This document shows positions 22,795 to 34,435 of a stretch of 64,000 nucleotides of DNA, one piece after another. This DNA is from Dermanyssus gallinae (Eukaryota; Arthropoda; Arachnida; Mesostigmata; Dermanyssidae): positions 448,501 to 512,500 of the forward strand of contig QVRM01002098.1 of assembly GCA_003439945.1 (NCBI GenBank). Reading direction: 5' to 3'. A model generated the notes under the pieces. It was not told where the DNA came from and searched no databases. It saw nothing but the letters and a program-made list of their open reading frames with translations. The number at the start of each line of letters is the position of its first letter. Within the stretch, counting starts at the first letter, position 1. A program made the position numbers and the translations under genes.

Positions 22795-23033
22795 GTATGG
22801 AGTTTCTTTTATGGCGTCTGAGTTAGGGCAATAACTCCTGTTCTCAACACGTACTGCACGCACTTCACAGTGCTGAGTTTCAGTGCTGTGGGAGTCATAT
22901 TTAACCTATATACGCGTTCATAAGAAAATAGAGAAACGTTTATGAGTGTTAATTTCTTTACCTTGCAGTTGCCATTTGTGATTTGTTAAGAGATTTGTTG
23001 AGAGTACGTGCAAAGGATGCGCGCTAGAGCACT

Positions 23034-23077
23034 CGCGTGTCCGGGCGAGTGTCCTAGGACACTCGCTAGGACACGCG
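23034..23077. repeat. 44-bp near-perfect palindrome
   Basis: CGCGTGTCC, then GCGAGTGTCC meeting its complement GGACACTCGC, then GGACACGCG. The only mismatch is the internal GG/TA pair. It lies within intron 3 of the membrane protein gene. Such a GC-rich hairpin can be a regulatory or excision scar; function unknown. Confidence 0.85.
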
Positions 23078-23183
23078 AAAAAAAATAACTTTTTATTGCA
23101 ACCTTCATGCGCTATTGTGCATTAGTTACTAACAACAACGCAATACCTGTGTCGCCACCCTGTCGCCCGTCATTTAATTGCAG

Positions 23184-23351
23184 GTAACTCTGGAGCACCG
23201 GCCCGAACGTATGAAGGAAGTCGCAATGTTGGTGACGCAAAGCCACCAGACACAGCCGGTGTTGGTCAACGAGCCCTGTAACTTCAAAGTATTTTCCGCG
23301 TGGCAAACCTGGTGCGAACAAAAACCGAAGGGCACCAAGAAACCGAAGTAA
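23184..23351 (+). CDS. Type II membrane protein, last exon
   Basis: TTTAATTGCAG precedes it. It opens in phase 0, as exon 3 requires, and runs 55 codons to TAA at 23349-23351. It encodes residues 224-278 with two cysteines (255 and 267) and a lysine-rich C-terminus (KPKGTKKPK). With Cys62, 211 and 216, five cysteines lie outside the membrane. The frame is open to the stop with balanced composition. The clean phase chain through all four exons is the main evidence that this is one gene. Confidence 0.6.
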   Translation, partial: VTLEHRPERMKEVAMLVTQSHQTQPVLVNEPCNFKVFSAWQTWCEQKPKGTKKPK

Positions 23352-23615
23352 CACCTCATGGCAGAAAGAAAGGAGGTCAGTCAGCACGAAGCTACCAACG
23401 ACGCTGAGCGAGCTGGCCCTGGTTATCGCTGGCCGCCGTCATGGTCTTCTACGTTCAGACTGGCACCGTTGTCGAGGGGCATGGGGAGAGATGGGAACAA
23501 AAGGTGGACATAAAGATGCGAGAAGAAAGGAATTAAAGAAAGTCGAAGGAAGGGACACCGTCAGAGAGAGAGAGAGGTAGAGAGGAGATCTGCAGAAACT
23601 AAGGTATAAAGTAGG

Positions 23616-23664
<49 letters not shown>

Positions 23665-24905
23665 AGTCGAAGTCGTATACGGCCAGCGGGGCAATGTGTT
23701 GAAGACTGATGGGTAGCCAGAACTAAATCGGGAAAGCAAATCGTACAGCTAATAGAGATTATGACGAGAAGGAGACAGATGGAATACATCTAGACAGAGA
23801 CAACTTAAGACAACATAAGTGCTTCATACCTCACAGTTTATGAGAGAGACTCATTTTGTGAAGACATTGTTGCCCGTTTCAATATAGCGATGGAGAGTTT
23901 GAGAACCGCGTACGGAGAGAGGACGCGCGAAGGTGCCGCCTGATTTCTACCGGACACCGGCGATAATCACGCAGGAGCGGAACTGCCCTATCCCGCCTGC
24001 AAATTGCTTCGACAAGTTTTGTAAGCTCTATCGATTGAGTGACCTCCACAAAGCGGACCAGAGCTGCTGCGTTCGCATGTTTGTGATAAAGGATTCGTCC
24101 TCTATCGCTACATTGTGTACGCTACAGTCTCGGTCAGCGTAGCGTCGTTAGCTGGCCCGCTCCTCACATCTACATATATATATATCTATATATATATATA
24201 TACATAATTGTAATGTATTGATCAAATACCCATTGGGTAGAATAAATAAATATTAATAATAATAATTTACGAGAAGACGAAACCTGCTCTCCTCCGGCCT
24301 CGGCAGCTCGGATCGGTATCTGTATACACATACACATACTACGCATACATAATCGCCTTCTAGCATGATACTCGAATACCGCCTTAATAAACAACTTAAC
24401 GCTGATTTAGCGCGAAATGGGTTTACCGCAATCATCATTTTGGCGTTTTGAGACTCTCATGCAAACAAACATACCCTAGCTCGGGAGCTAGCGACATTTA
24501 TAGTAAAATAAATAATAAAACGGCAAGAAGACAACGACTGATGCACTAATGAAGGGGTTTAAGCTATAACCTAATTTGTGTATGAACGGTTTCCATGCTA
24601 GCCACATGTGTGTTGATAGTGTCATGGAACACTGATAACGTTACCGGTTAGGCTGCGCAGTTTTTTATGCTAGCGTATGAACATTTGGTATATATATTAA
24701 CCGAAACGTCTATTTAACTTACGTCTATTTTAACTACTGCGTTTTCACATTACTCTTAAGCAATCCCAAGTCACTCTCGGAATACTCGCATTGTTTTTGC
24801 TTTATTGTTACTGCTGTTTGCGGTGACAATTGAGGCTGCTTTATCCGCTGAGTATTAGAGGTTTGGACATTTTGATTGATACGTTACTTGAGCTATTCGC
24901 TGTCG

Positions 24906-24943
<38 letters not shown>

Positions 24944-27041
24944 GGGATGCAAAGTCCTTAAGATGCAAGCACGGAAGCACCTGCCAGTGTTGTCGTCACA
25001 ATCATCTCTAGCTGTCTAGACAAATAGGTTCCGGCTGCCGATGCTGGACGGGGCGCGCAACAGTAGTAACGCACAAATCAGGGCAACTGAGATTAACTTC
25101 TGACGTTAAACAAGGCAACCACGCTGGTCACCGTCAGGACTGCTGCAAGTAAGAAAGAGTACAGACAAAGACGGGCGCGGCCTTGGTTTACACAGGCCTG
25201 CTACCTAAAACACGAGGAAGTCTTGGATATCTTGCGTCAAGTACGGGCTCTACGCCCCGATTCATAGAGAGTTGCTGATCGTGGGGCACTCTAGAGCAAC
25301 CCTCTAAAACTGCTTATAAAAATAGCGCTGGTATGATACGGAAGAGGGGGTTCGTATGTTTAAGAGGACAAAGCGCGAACCCCAGGTCTACACTTTCGCC
25401 AGCAGAACAAAAGCATGCACAGCATGACAAAGTAGTTGCAGCAACACGTTGCTTCCGTTCTGCTCCTGCAAACACCCCCGCACCAGACCTAGCCAGGCTT
25501 TCTGATTCGTTTTGACTGATTGTGTCAAGGCCCCCGTCACTTACTAGTCGATTTAATTCGACTGGTTACGAGCAACTTGTAGCATCTCGCGGAATTTGCT
25601 GGTCTCAAGGGTGCTCTCCAGCTTCTTTGCTAAAGACCGCATCGAAACAAACATAGAGGGCTAGGGCACCCTGCATATTTAAGTCAAAATGTAGGGACCC
25701 TCAAGAGAACCCTCTCAAGCGTCTCTTCTAACCCACTGTGTTTGGGAGGAGTTTAGAAACCCCGTCATCGGCGTCGTCATGTATGCGGGTTTCATAGTAG
25801 TGGCCCACCGGGCTCGCAATGGTATTAGTCAAAAATGTTTGGCGATGTAGAAACTTACCTTCATACTTATGCCTGCAGGTAAATTCATGCAAGTTAAAAG
25901 CTATTAAGTTTTGCCTTTTGAGGGGCCAATTGGCTGCAGCAGACGCTGGAGATTGTCAACTCCCTCACGTTTTTTAGTCTGAAGCTACACTATATGGGAA
26001 CGCTACATATGGGAACGGAAGAGCCCTTAGTCATACCTAGGTGAGCGCAACAGTGCGTCGTTTTGAGCTTAAGATTATACTAATGCTGGGTTCAGCTCTT
26101 GTCATGGCGTGGGACTATTTTTTAGAGGCACATTTTTCCCAGTTAGAAATATGCTTTACAACATATGGCGCCTGTAAAAATTTTATTTGCGTTTATGTAT
26201 TCATGTTGGGCCTCCTCTATTGCTCGCATCAACCGGGACTTGGGAGGGCGTTGTCGACATTCACCCCCTCACCCTGGGCTGCACGTCGCTTGCCATGCAA
26301 TGATAAGTATATTGGTAACATCCTGCTCATCAAGCTGAGTAACGGGTTGTCTAATACATAAGCCAGCAGCTTCTCGTTGATATTTTGCATTTACCATGTG
26401 TGCTGCCGTCTGTTTTCAAGAGGGAAATGCAGTTTATGCACACCTGCCGATGTTGTCGACACGAAACAGTCCATCTCAATATAAGCAGACTATATGAACC
26501 AAGCATGTACTAAACGCCATATACCCACTAAGACACATCTCGCCGCCCCCTTAAGTTCGGAGTTGCATGGCACTATAGCAAAAGTTTCGTGCTGCGGCTA
26601 CCACATCCGGGTCAAGGTCGGCCAAAATAAAGTAGTCTGGACATGGTACGACGAGGCTATTCTTCAGCCAGATAAGGATCTTTTGAGGTGGCATATATAT
26701 ATATATATATATATATATACCAAGCGGGAAAACAGCGGTGATGTTTTTCATCGCCAGAGCGCAGAGGAGGCGCGGTCGAAGTCGAAGTGGCGAGAACTCG
26801 GTGAGCGTAAAAAGATAGGTGGGCCTGATGCCATTCAGACCTCTAGCTACTTTCTTGCAGGAGTTGTTTAGCTGGAGTGTCATTTTGTCAGGGGCACATG
26901 AAAATGCTTTGCTTTGCAAATTGCTAATTCTGCCTGCACCAGCGGATGCTTACACTAGTTCCGTTTGCCCAAATGGAGCAAGCTTGCCGCTAACGGCAGT
27001 ATGCAGAAAGGTGGGGTCCGCTGCCTGAACGCATTTCACAA
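23352..27041. other. No gene recognised; AT microsatellites
   Basis: Contains (AT)n runs at 23618-23662, 24174-24202, 24907-24940 and 26693-26719. AATAAATAAAT at about 24240 could be a distant polyadenylation signal for the membrane protein gene. No further exon or element is recognised with confidence. Confidence 0.4.
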
Positions 27042-27141
27042 TCAATCGGCTTCGGACTTGCAACTAAGTCGATCCAGGTGCGATTGATGATTCAGGCAAA
27101 CAACATTAAGGGGCACGCACGACTGAAAGCCGCTAAAGTCG

Positions 27142-27392
27142 ATCCAGTAGCGGCAAATGGCTTCAGGCGATTCCCTCAGCGCAGCACACGATGCTGGACA
27201 ATACACACTCCGCATCGTCTCCGGCCTGCATTTGGATAAATCAGTCTGTTTCGCACATAACTGTCCGAAATGTGATCGATCTGTATCCTCTCCGGGTAAG
27301 CATGCTCTCTGCTCTCGTTTGCAAGAAGAGCGCTGGCAGGTTCTCAAGGCTTTAAGCGACGTAATACACCGGGCAATGCAGTCAGCGACAGA
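27142..27392 (+). mobile_element. RLE-type retrotransposon zinc-knuckle fragment
   Basis: The plus strand encodes YTLRIVSGLHL, then CPKCDRSVSSPGKHALCS and then VIHRAM. This is the CxxC...HxxxC block and following helix found before the endonuclease core in copies A, D, F and H. It ends in an (AAT)n tract and lacks the endonuclease itself. Confidence 0.6.
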
Positions 27393-27393
27393 C

Positions 27394-27394
<1 letters not shown>

Positions 27395-27450
<56 letters not shown>

Positions 27451-27474
27451 TATAATAATAATAATAATAATTCG
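27395..27474. repeat. (AAT)n microsatellite
   Basis: About 26 AAT units with one break. Adjacent to the truncated retroelement fragment. Confidence 0.95.
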
Positions 27475-27660
27475 AAGTTGTGTTGACTAGTGTGGTCTCT
27501 CACCTCTTTCGTTGATTCGTATTGTATCGTTGATGGTCTCGTCTGGAAGCCGACTTGCACAGACACTTTCACAAAAAATCAGCACACCCCGCAACACAAT
27601 TGTCTATATCGAAACATCGACAATCTAGATAGACAAAACCAAAACAAAACATATTCCCTG

Positions 27661-27735
27661 TCGTTGTCGTTGTCGTCGTCGGCGTCATCGTCATCAGCGT
27701 TGTTGTTGCTGTTGTTGTTGTTGTTGTTGGGGGTA
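27661..27735. repeat. (GTT/GTC)n array
   Basis: Trinucleotide array of GTTGTT and GTCGTC units. Confidence 0.9.
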
Positions 27736-28138
27736 GTATTGCTGCCATTGTCGTCATTGTGCTTGTCGTCTTAGCGAGTCGAGTCATGGTGGAGTCGTGG
27801 CGCTTGGTAGGTGGAGACTTCGTAGGTGTTGTTGCTAAGCTCCGCGACGACCTCCGGATTGGATTACGGCGTGAAGCCTACGGACGACAAGGCGTACAGC
27901 GCTGCGACAGTCACCCCTCGCCGCCTTGCCGCCTTGCCGACAAGATGAAACGTCGCCGCCTGTCCGCTATTCCGCCGACCGCGCGGCTATATTTAGAGGG
28001 CAAGTGGAGGTCAAACAGGTGGTCACGCACAGAGGCACGACTACCCCAGACGACGCCGGTGGCGATGGGGTGGCGGCAACAGCGCCAATAGTAGAGCGAC
28101 GATCACGACGAAGTAGTCATCTGTCAGCCGTCGGCGTC

Positions 28139-28500
28139 ATTGCTGCTGCTTCTGCGGCTGTTATTGTTGCGCTTGTTGTTGTTGTTGTTGTTGTTGTCTT
28201 TGTTGCGGTTGTTGTTGACGTTGTTGTTGTTGTTATTCTCTTTGTTGTTGCGGTTGTTGTTGACGTTGTTGTTGTTGCGGATGCTGTTGTTGTTGTCTTT
28301 GTTGTTGAGATTGTTGTTGACGTTGTTGTTGTTGTTGCGCTTGTTGATGTTGTTGTTATTGTCTTTGTTGTTGACGTTGTTGTTGCGGTTGCTGTTGTTG
28401 AGGTTGTTGTTGTTGTGGTTGTCTTTGTTGTTGAGGTTGTTGTTGACGTTGTTGTTACGGTTGGTGCTGCTATTGTTGTTGTTGTTGTTGTTGTCGTTTC
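28139..28500. repeat. (GTT)n minisatellite-like array
   Basis: About 360 bp of GTT units with regular interruptions (GCG, GAC, GAG, TCT), such as GTTGTTGACGTTGTTGTTG. The array is open in several frames on both strands, so the long frames across it are by-products of composition. A C-run and GT-run follow at 28602-28620 and 28724-28744. Confidence 0.9.
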
Positions 28501-28798
28501 TGCTTCTGTCGTCGTTATCGTCGTCTACCTATATATCGGTTTATCTGCCGCCGATCGAAAGGTCGCTCGGCGCCACGACCAAAGCATCAACGGCTCTTCG
28601 CCCCCCCCCCCCCCCATCCCCCCCGTTCGCGCGTCCTTCACCCTCCTCTCTCTGCACAACAACCCCTGCTGGCACGTTGGTCGTCAGCGCACGATTACGG
28701 ATATGTGTGTGGACGTGCATGTGGATGTGTGTGTGTGTGTGTGTATCCGAGATTATGTAGGCGGGCTTTTGTGCAGTGGCACGGTCTCTGCACTTGCA

Positions 28799-28800
<2 letters not shown>

Positions 28801-28829
<29 letters not shown>
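28801..28829. repeat. (AT)n microsatellite
   Basis: Alternating TA run. Confidence 0.9.
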
Positions 28830-28831
<2 letters not shown>

Positions 28832-29260
28832 ATGCTGTAAAATGCTACAAAAGTTATAGAAATAAAATCTACCGAGCGAGATATATTCGATGTCTACTAT
28901 TTACTGCAAAAAGCCAATTGACTTGATATTATGATATCTTCTATCATATAGAAAAATGCATCACAAGACAAATCGGGTATATAGAAAGGAAGCCCTGCCT
29001 TTCACTCGTCCATATTATGTGTATTATTTATATATTTTATACAAAGTTTGGTTTCGTTCGATTAGACGTTTTCTAGCATTTTTTTATTGCTGCTATTCTT
29101 CAATACCTAGCCTGCTGTTTTCGGATTTCGCACAGTTAAGCATCACTATCAAATGCGTAGATAAGTGATGCAATCGAGCCAAAACGCAAGGTGTATTTTT
29201 AATCGTTTGTCCGGTAGTGGCTACCGTCAGAGTTGTATTAAACAGAGTCTTGCGAGCCAT

Positions 29261-29266
29261 ATATAT

Positions 29267-29355
<89 letters not shown>
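29261..29355. repeat. (AT)n microsatellite
   Basis: 95 bp of AT with one AAAT break, 140 bp left of the palindromic element. Confidence 0.95.
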
Positions 29356-29356
<1 letters not shown>

Positions 29357-29498
29357 TACAATAATCAGTTTGTTTTTATTTGTCTAATATCTCGTAAATA
29401 AAACATAATCACACAGATAAGCCAACCTCAGCTAACAGTACAAAAAAAAATCCTACATTTTTGACGTGCGACACGTAATAAAAAGTTTGTTATGTATA

Positions 29499-30567
29499 CA
29501 GGGTGTGACAGAAAGAATTTTATAGCGAAACATAAAATTGTAGAGCTCGTTAAAGCAAATATTTTTTCCAATGGAACATGGTCTCTAAGAAGTCTTGTTT
29601 TGGAATGAGAGTGAAATTACTACAATTTATGAGACTGCCGATTTTGCCCGACATAGGAGCACAAAACGTGCTGTTGCGAGACAACCAGTCTTCCTAGACA
29701 GAACTAAGCACACCTTCGTGTTCGCGATAAAATTCTGCTCCATCTGAAATATATACAAGGCCGATCAGAAGACGCGACATGGTCGCTTAGAAGAGAATTC
29801 GCCAAAAATGAAGTTCTTTATTAACGTTCACGCCAAATACTTTGAAATCATAACCCTTCAACCACCCACAGCGCTCAAAACGGACGTATTCAGCCAATGC
29901 GCAATTCATGGCGATCATTTTGGTACCAAACATATGTCCATGCGAGCTGTGGTTGCGGAGTAATTACGATTTTTCGGAGGGCATGTCCAGATTAAGTGCA
30001 TGTAAAATGACTGTGTGGCGACGTTCACTACCGCCGATGTGTCGCGCGACAGCCGCAGCGCGTTATTTTTCATGCACTTAATCTGGATATGCCCTCCAAA
30101 AAATCGTAATTACTCCGCAACCACAGCTCGCATGGACATATGTTTGGTACCAAAATGATCGCCATGAATTGCGCATTGGCTGAATACGTCCGTTTTGAGC
30201 GCTGTGAGTGGTTGTAGGGTTATGATTTCAAAGTATTTGGCGTGAACGTTAATAAAGAACTTCATTTTTGGCGAATTCTCTTCTAAGCGACCATGTCGCG
30301 TCTTCTGATCGGCCTTGTATATATTTCAGATGGAGCAGAACGAACACGAAGGTGTGCTTAGTTTCTGTCTAGGAAGATTGGTTGTCTCGCAACAGCACGT
30401 TTTGTGCTCCTATGTCGGGCAAAATCGGCAGTCTCATAAATTGTAGTAATTTCACTCTCATTCCAAAACAAGACTTCTTAGAGACCATGTTCCATTGGAA
30501 AAAATATTTGCTTTAACGAGCTCTACAATTTTATGTATCGCTATAAAATTCTTTCTGTCACACCCTG
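29499..30567. mobile_element. 1.07-kb giant palindromic (foldback) element
   Basis: The left arm begins CAGGGTGTGACAGAAAGAAT and the right arm ends with its complement CTGTCACACCCTG. The arms, each about 500 bp, mirror each other nearly base for base around a loop near 30005-30070. TA flanks both ends, consistent with a TA target site as used by the Tc1/mariner superfamily. There is no transposase ORF. Damaged copies lie at 5330-5858 and 47521-47815. It is a foldback or snap-back MITE-type element. Confidence 0.85.
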
Positions 30568-30853
30568 TACATGGCTATTTATCTGCAGATAAACATGCGA
30601 GTTTAGATTTTAACTTTTTTTAATTACAGCATACTGTTAACTAAGAGCTTTTTACGACACAAGTCGCGTTTAATTTGGGACAATTTCGCGAAATGCCTCA
30701 TATGCCTCGGCTGATCCACAGGTTGTCTACTATATTTTTATATGTCTACTATACATTCTACCAAACTACTACTTTTTTTTTATTGATATATATATATGAT
30801 ACAACCAGATTTTCTCGGTAATGCTCTCGTTTTACTTCAGTGACAAAACTAGT

Positions 30854-31023
30854 CTTCGGGCTGACCCTCAGCTAAGATTTAACATCCACAGGACTGCGTT
30901 TCGCATTGCTTCATAGGCGGACCCCCATAAATACAAATGTGAAACGGTGGGGCTCGAACCCGCGCACCTATGTGTCTCCTCCGGTTGCGAGGCGTAGACG
31001 AATGCACCACATCACCGGGCTCG
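30854..31023 (-). mobile_element. tRNA-derived SINE (family S1), full
   Basis: Minus-strand copy. Reading leftward from 31023: GAGCCCGGTGATGTGGTG, GGAGGAGACACATAGGTGCG, GGGTTCGAGCCCCACCG (B box), a TATTTATGGGGGTCCGCC block and the terminal GGCTGAGGGTCAGCCCGAA. Same family as 14387 and 58403. Confidence 0.8.
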
Positions 31024-31144
31024 ACGACCAAACTACTACTACTACTAGAATTAAAACATTTTTAAGGAGGTTGTTTTTAATGCTACTACTACTCAAGGCG
31101 TACGCTCTTAAACAACGCTATTTAAACAATTGGATTATTGGCCG

Positions 31145-32519
31145 TTAGCTTCTAGGCCGTGAACCCATTCGACATTCTGAAGCGGGAACCTGTTGCACCC
31201 TTAAAGAGTATTCAATATATATAAACAATGGTTGCAACGACCTAGACCTTCTTGGGGTGCCTTTATCCTCTGACAACCTCACCTCGACGATCGAGCGATG
31301 GAGAGAAAAACTCCAGGTCGGTCTCAACCGCCTCTCTCAGCTTGGCGCTCATAGGGGATTGTACCTTCTACGCTCGTGCTTCTCCGCTTCGAATCTGAAC
31401 TAGCTGTTCAGAGGTGTCAACTGTATAGCCTTTTCATCTCACTTGGAAGAACTAAATGTGAAGCAAGGCGACGCGTTGGAATCTTTACTTAACCTGCGGC
31501 TACGGGGCGACCCCTTAACCCAAGCATCACTACCGGTCGCAAGAGGCGGGTTGGGACTCCCCGAGGCAGTTTCCCTTTCAGTTGCGGCGCATATTGCCTC
31601 CCTGCATTCAGCGATCAGTGACATCGAGGCTATCCTAGACCCTCAGGCTGTAGCGCATTTCCGGTCTACGTTGGAGAAGACCCAAGGTGAAGCCATCGCA
31701 TTGTGTGGGGCTCTCCCGGAGACCGTGGTCAGATTTGGTACACGACCATCGATGGAACGACCTGTGGAGCCGAGCAACTTCCGACGCCGACAAAGCGAGG
31801 TTACAAGCCGTCTCCTCGCCGGGTGCAAGCGTATGGCTACACGCCCTCCCGAGTCTTCAACTGGGTACCCTTTTAGACGATGAGTCTATACGAATATTGG
31901 TCGGTTTGAGAGTGGGAGCAGAACTGGTTTCCCCCCATCGCTGTGGTTGTGGTGACGAAGTCGACTCCCTAGGCCACCACGGTCTTTCTTGCGTCCAGAG
32001 TTCAGGCAGGATCGCACGCCACTCGGCCCTGAACGAGACGTTCTGCAGAGGATTACGGTTGGCAGGCTACCCATGTGTGCTGGAGCCCCCCGGTTTAGTC
32101 AGAGATGACGGAAAAAGGCCTGACGGAATGACTCTGACCCCATTCGATCGGGGCCAGATGCTGGTGTGGGATGCGACTGTTACCGACTCTTTAGCTCCTT
32201 CAATAGTCGGTACTGGCGCAGCCCGCCCTGGGCATGCGGTTGCCTTAGCGGAAACAGCCAAGTGCAGGAAGTACTCAAGCCTGGACTACCCCCACTTGTT
32301 CTCACCTCTAGCTTTTGAGACGTTGGGGGGACCAGGGTTGCTTACCAAAAAATTACTCCGAAACGTCGGGAGAAGATTAGTGGTTGCCACAGAAGACAAA
32401 AGAGCGGGAGAGTACTTACTGCAGCGCTTGTCGTTGGACGTTCAGATGGGGAGCGCTGCGTCGGTGAGAGCAACTTTGGCCAGGTGGACCAGCCCCAGCT
32501 TGGACCTAGAGCCTTGAGT
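31145..32519 (+). mobile_element. RLE-type retrotransposon 3' half, best preserved (copy F)
   Basis: Plus-strand coding through two overlapping frames (31443-31883 and 31687-32517; one frameshift at about 31700-31750). In order: DLDLLGVPLSSDN, RLSQLGAHRGLYLLRSCFSA, GGLGLPEAVSLS, SLQLGTLLDDESIRI, CGCGDEVD with HGLSCVQ, KRPDGMTLTPFDRGQ and WDATVTDSLAPS, LAFETLGGPG and QRLSLDVQMGSAASV, with a stop at 32515-32517. The catalytic PD...D pair of the endonuclease is present. The RT is missing (5' truncation). Only one or two frame breaks in 1.3 kb make this one of the younger copies. Confidence 0.8.
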
Positions 32520-33890
32520 TGTTTATTTTCTGTTCGTTAAGTGACACATTGTGATAACAGACAACATGGACAAATAAATTTGCCGGCGGGCTATGTCGGT
32601 CCATTAAAAAAAAATGGTTGCTATTATAAGTTTGGCCATTCCAACGCAAAAACAAGTGAGAAAGAAAAATAAAAAAAGCGCTTTGCTTGATTTTAACACA
32701 GTTCCGCGAAAGAGAAACCGGTATGCGCACTGAGCGTCGTGTTTACGGGGAACTCAATGGTATACATTGGCACTATACATTGGTGTTAACGTGACGGCTA
32801 TGGCATGCTGAATATGCCTACAAGCGGAAGAGCTTGAGTGTTCGCGTTTGTGACCCGACGTCTTGCTTGCTTTTCTCAGACACGCTTAGGTCTACTGCTG
32901 TAGAAAAAAATTGGATCTTAGTGTTTCCTATACTTTGATGTGAGACTTAACGCTTTTTACCGATATTTTGCCAGCTAAACAGCAATTCGCTCTGAGGAGA
33001 GTACGTTCTTGCGCTGGTTATGCCAACAAATTCTGCCTGTCACGTCGTCACAACGCCGCGAAAAATAGGTGACGAGGAACTTCGTTTACGTGGCATATAT
33101 GTCAAATTGCTAAATTACGGACTGAAGGTGGCTAGGCTAGATCCTCCTTTATTCCCTGTGCGCTGAGTCTGCGAAGAAAGATTTGCTAGCTACTTAAGTG
33201 AAACTGCTTTTGGACAACGCTTCCACTTGTCACGTTGGTGACAGGTCCTCATTGCATCAACAGCATTTCTGTGGTCGAAGTTAAATGAGCAACTCTAGTA
33301 CGAACACAGCTTTACAATATGGGCACTATGTTTGAAGGGCATTGTGCCTGCAGTCCGTTGTTATTGGTGACGTGCATTCAATTTCCTCGGTGGTGCTGAA
33401 GAAGAAAGCTTGATTGCTCGTTGCTATCGTTACAGTCCAATACAAGCTGGCCCTTAAAGAGGGGATGGTTTTCTTTTCAGTACTCCCGAACTGATTTTTT
33501 CTGCGAGATAAAAAATACAATTTTTTTTCTTGCGGGATATAATTTTTTTTTTCTGCAAGATACAAAATGACAATGAAGTCTGTTTACTTTTTCAGTCCTA
33601 TTCCCAAGACGCCTGACCGGCTCCAAACCTATATGACGTAAACCATAGCAAACTGGTCAACACGTAGTAGCAGGTGTTGATAGCAACAGCAGCAGCAGCA
33701 ACAGGAACAACAATAGCAGGATTTGGACTAATTAATCGAGGCACCCTTTTCTTAGCGCGCAACGTGCCAGCGTTGTGGCGACGTCAACGCGATCCCCTCG
33801 CCCCCTGTCGGGGGTGCAAGGGCGCGACGTACCAACCTTACCCCCCCGCCTCCTGCCACCTCCTCTAAGACTAGACTCTCGAGACTAATC
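32520..33890. other. No gene recognised
   Basis: The 3' UTR of copy F and a run of A at 32607 come first. The rest has no convincing exon. A (CAG/CAA)n stretch lies at 33690-33715. Confidence 0.4.
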
Positions 33891-33896
33891 CGCTTG

Positions 33897-33931
33897 TATA
33901 AATGGCCCATTCAATTGTCGCCATCGACAGT
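33897..33931 (+). promoter_or_regulatory. Candidate core promoter of insulin-like gene
   Basis: TATAAAT at 33897-33903 is followed 32 bp later by ACAGTC around 33929, close to the arthropod initiator TCAGT. This would give an unspliced leader of about 500 nt to the ATG at 34436. Spacing fits a TATA-Inr pair, but no transcript evidence exists here. Confidence 0.3.
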
Positions 33932-34435
33932 CGACATTGATGCTGTGTGCCAGCTACAACGAGCTATTGAGCGACAAAACGCGAAGTCAACGCCGTGCAA
34001 ACTTCGTGGCTGACCGGACCGCGAGCTGGCGATAGCTCGGCGAAGCAACCGCATCCCGGACAGCCGATCGGAGAGGCAGCGCGAACCTGTAACGCGATCT
34101 TTAGCAAAACTTTTCTTCTGAAAAATCGGTTTTCGGTAGCAAGGCCAAACCGAAACGAAAACCGGACACTCGACAACGCATAGAGCAAAGCCTGCAACAA
34201 CACAACGGTTCAAACAGAGAGACTGAAAGAGACACAGGAGAGCAGGCAAGCAGAATAACTGTGAAGAGCCACGTCAAGGCCAGCGAACCCAAAGTACGCT
34301 CAGTTTACGGCGAGTGGCCCTTCTTGCTGTGGGGGCTCAGCGGGGTTTGACTCTCGGTCTTTGCGCGACGACCCCTCGACTCGTCTCAGCCAACCGTGCA
34401 GTAAAAACCGAAACCAATCTCACCGAGCTGCCGAG

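Noticed and set aside
23933..24142. Cysteine-rich 69-codon frame with a donor-like TTTT|GTAAGC
   Set aside because: It has no acceptor or start with a supporting context, and the membrane protein gene already ends at 23351.
27042..27572. 176-codon minus-strand frame
   Set aside because: It is antisense to the retrotransposon zinc-knuckle fragment and crosses the AAT array.
27926..28840. A 304-codon plus-strand frame with a valine-rich middle
   Set aside because: It runs through the (GTT)n array, which is open in several frames on both strands; the length comes from repeat composition, not coding.
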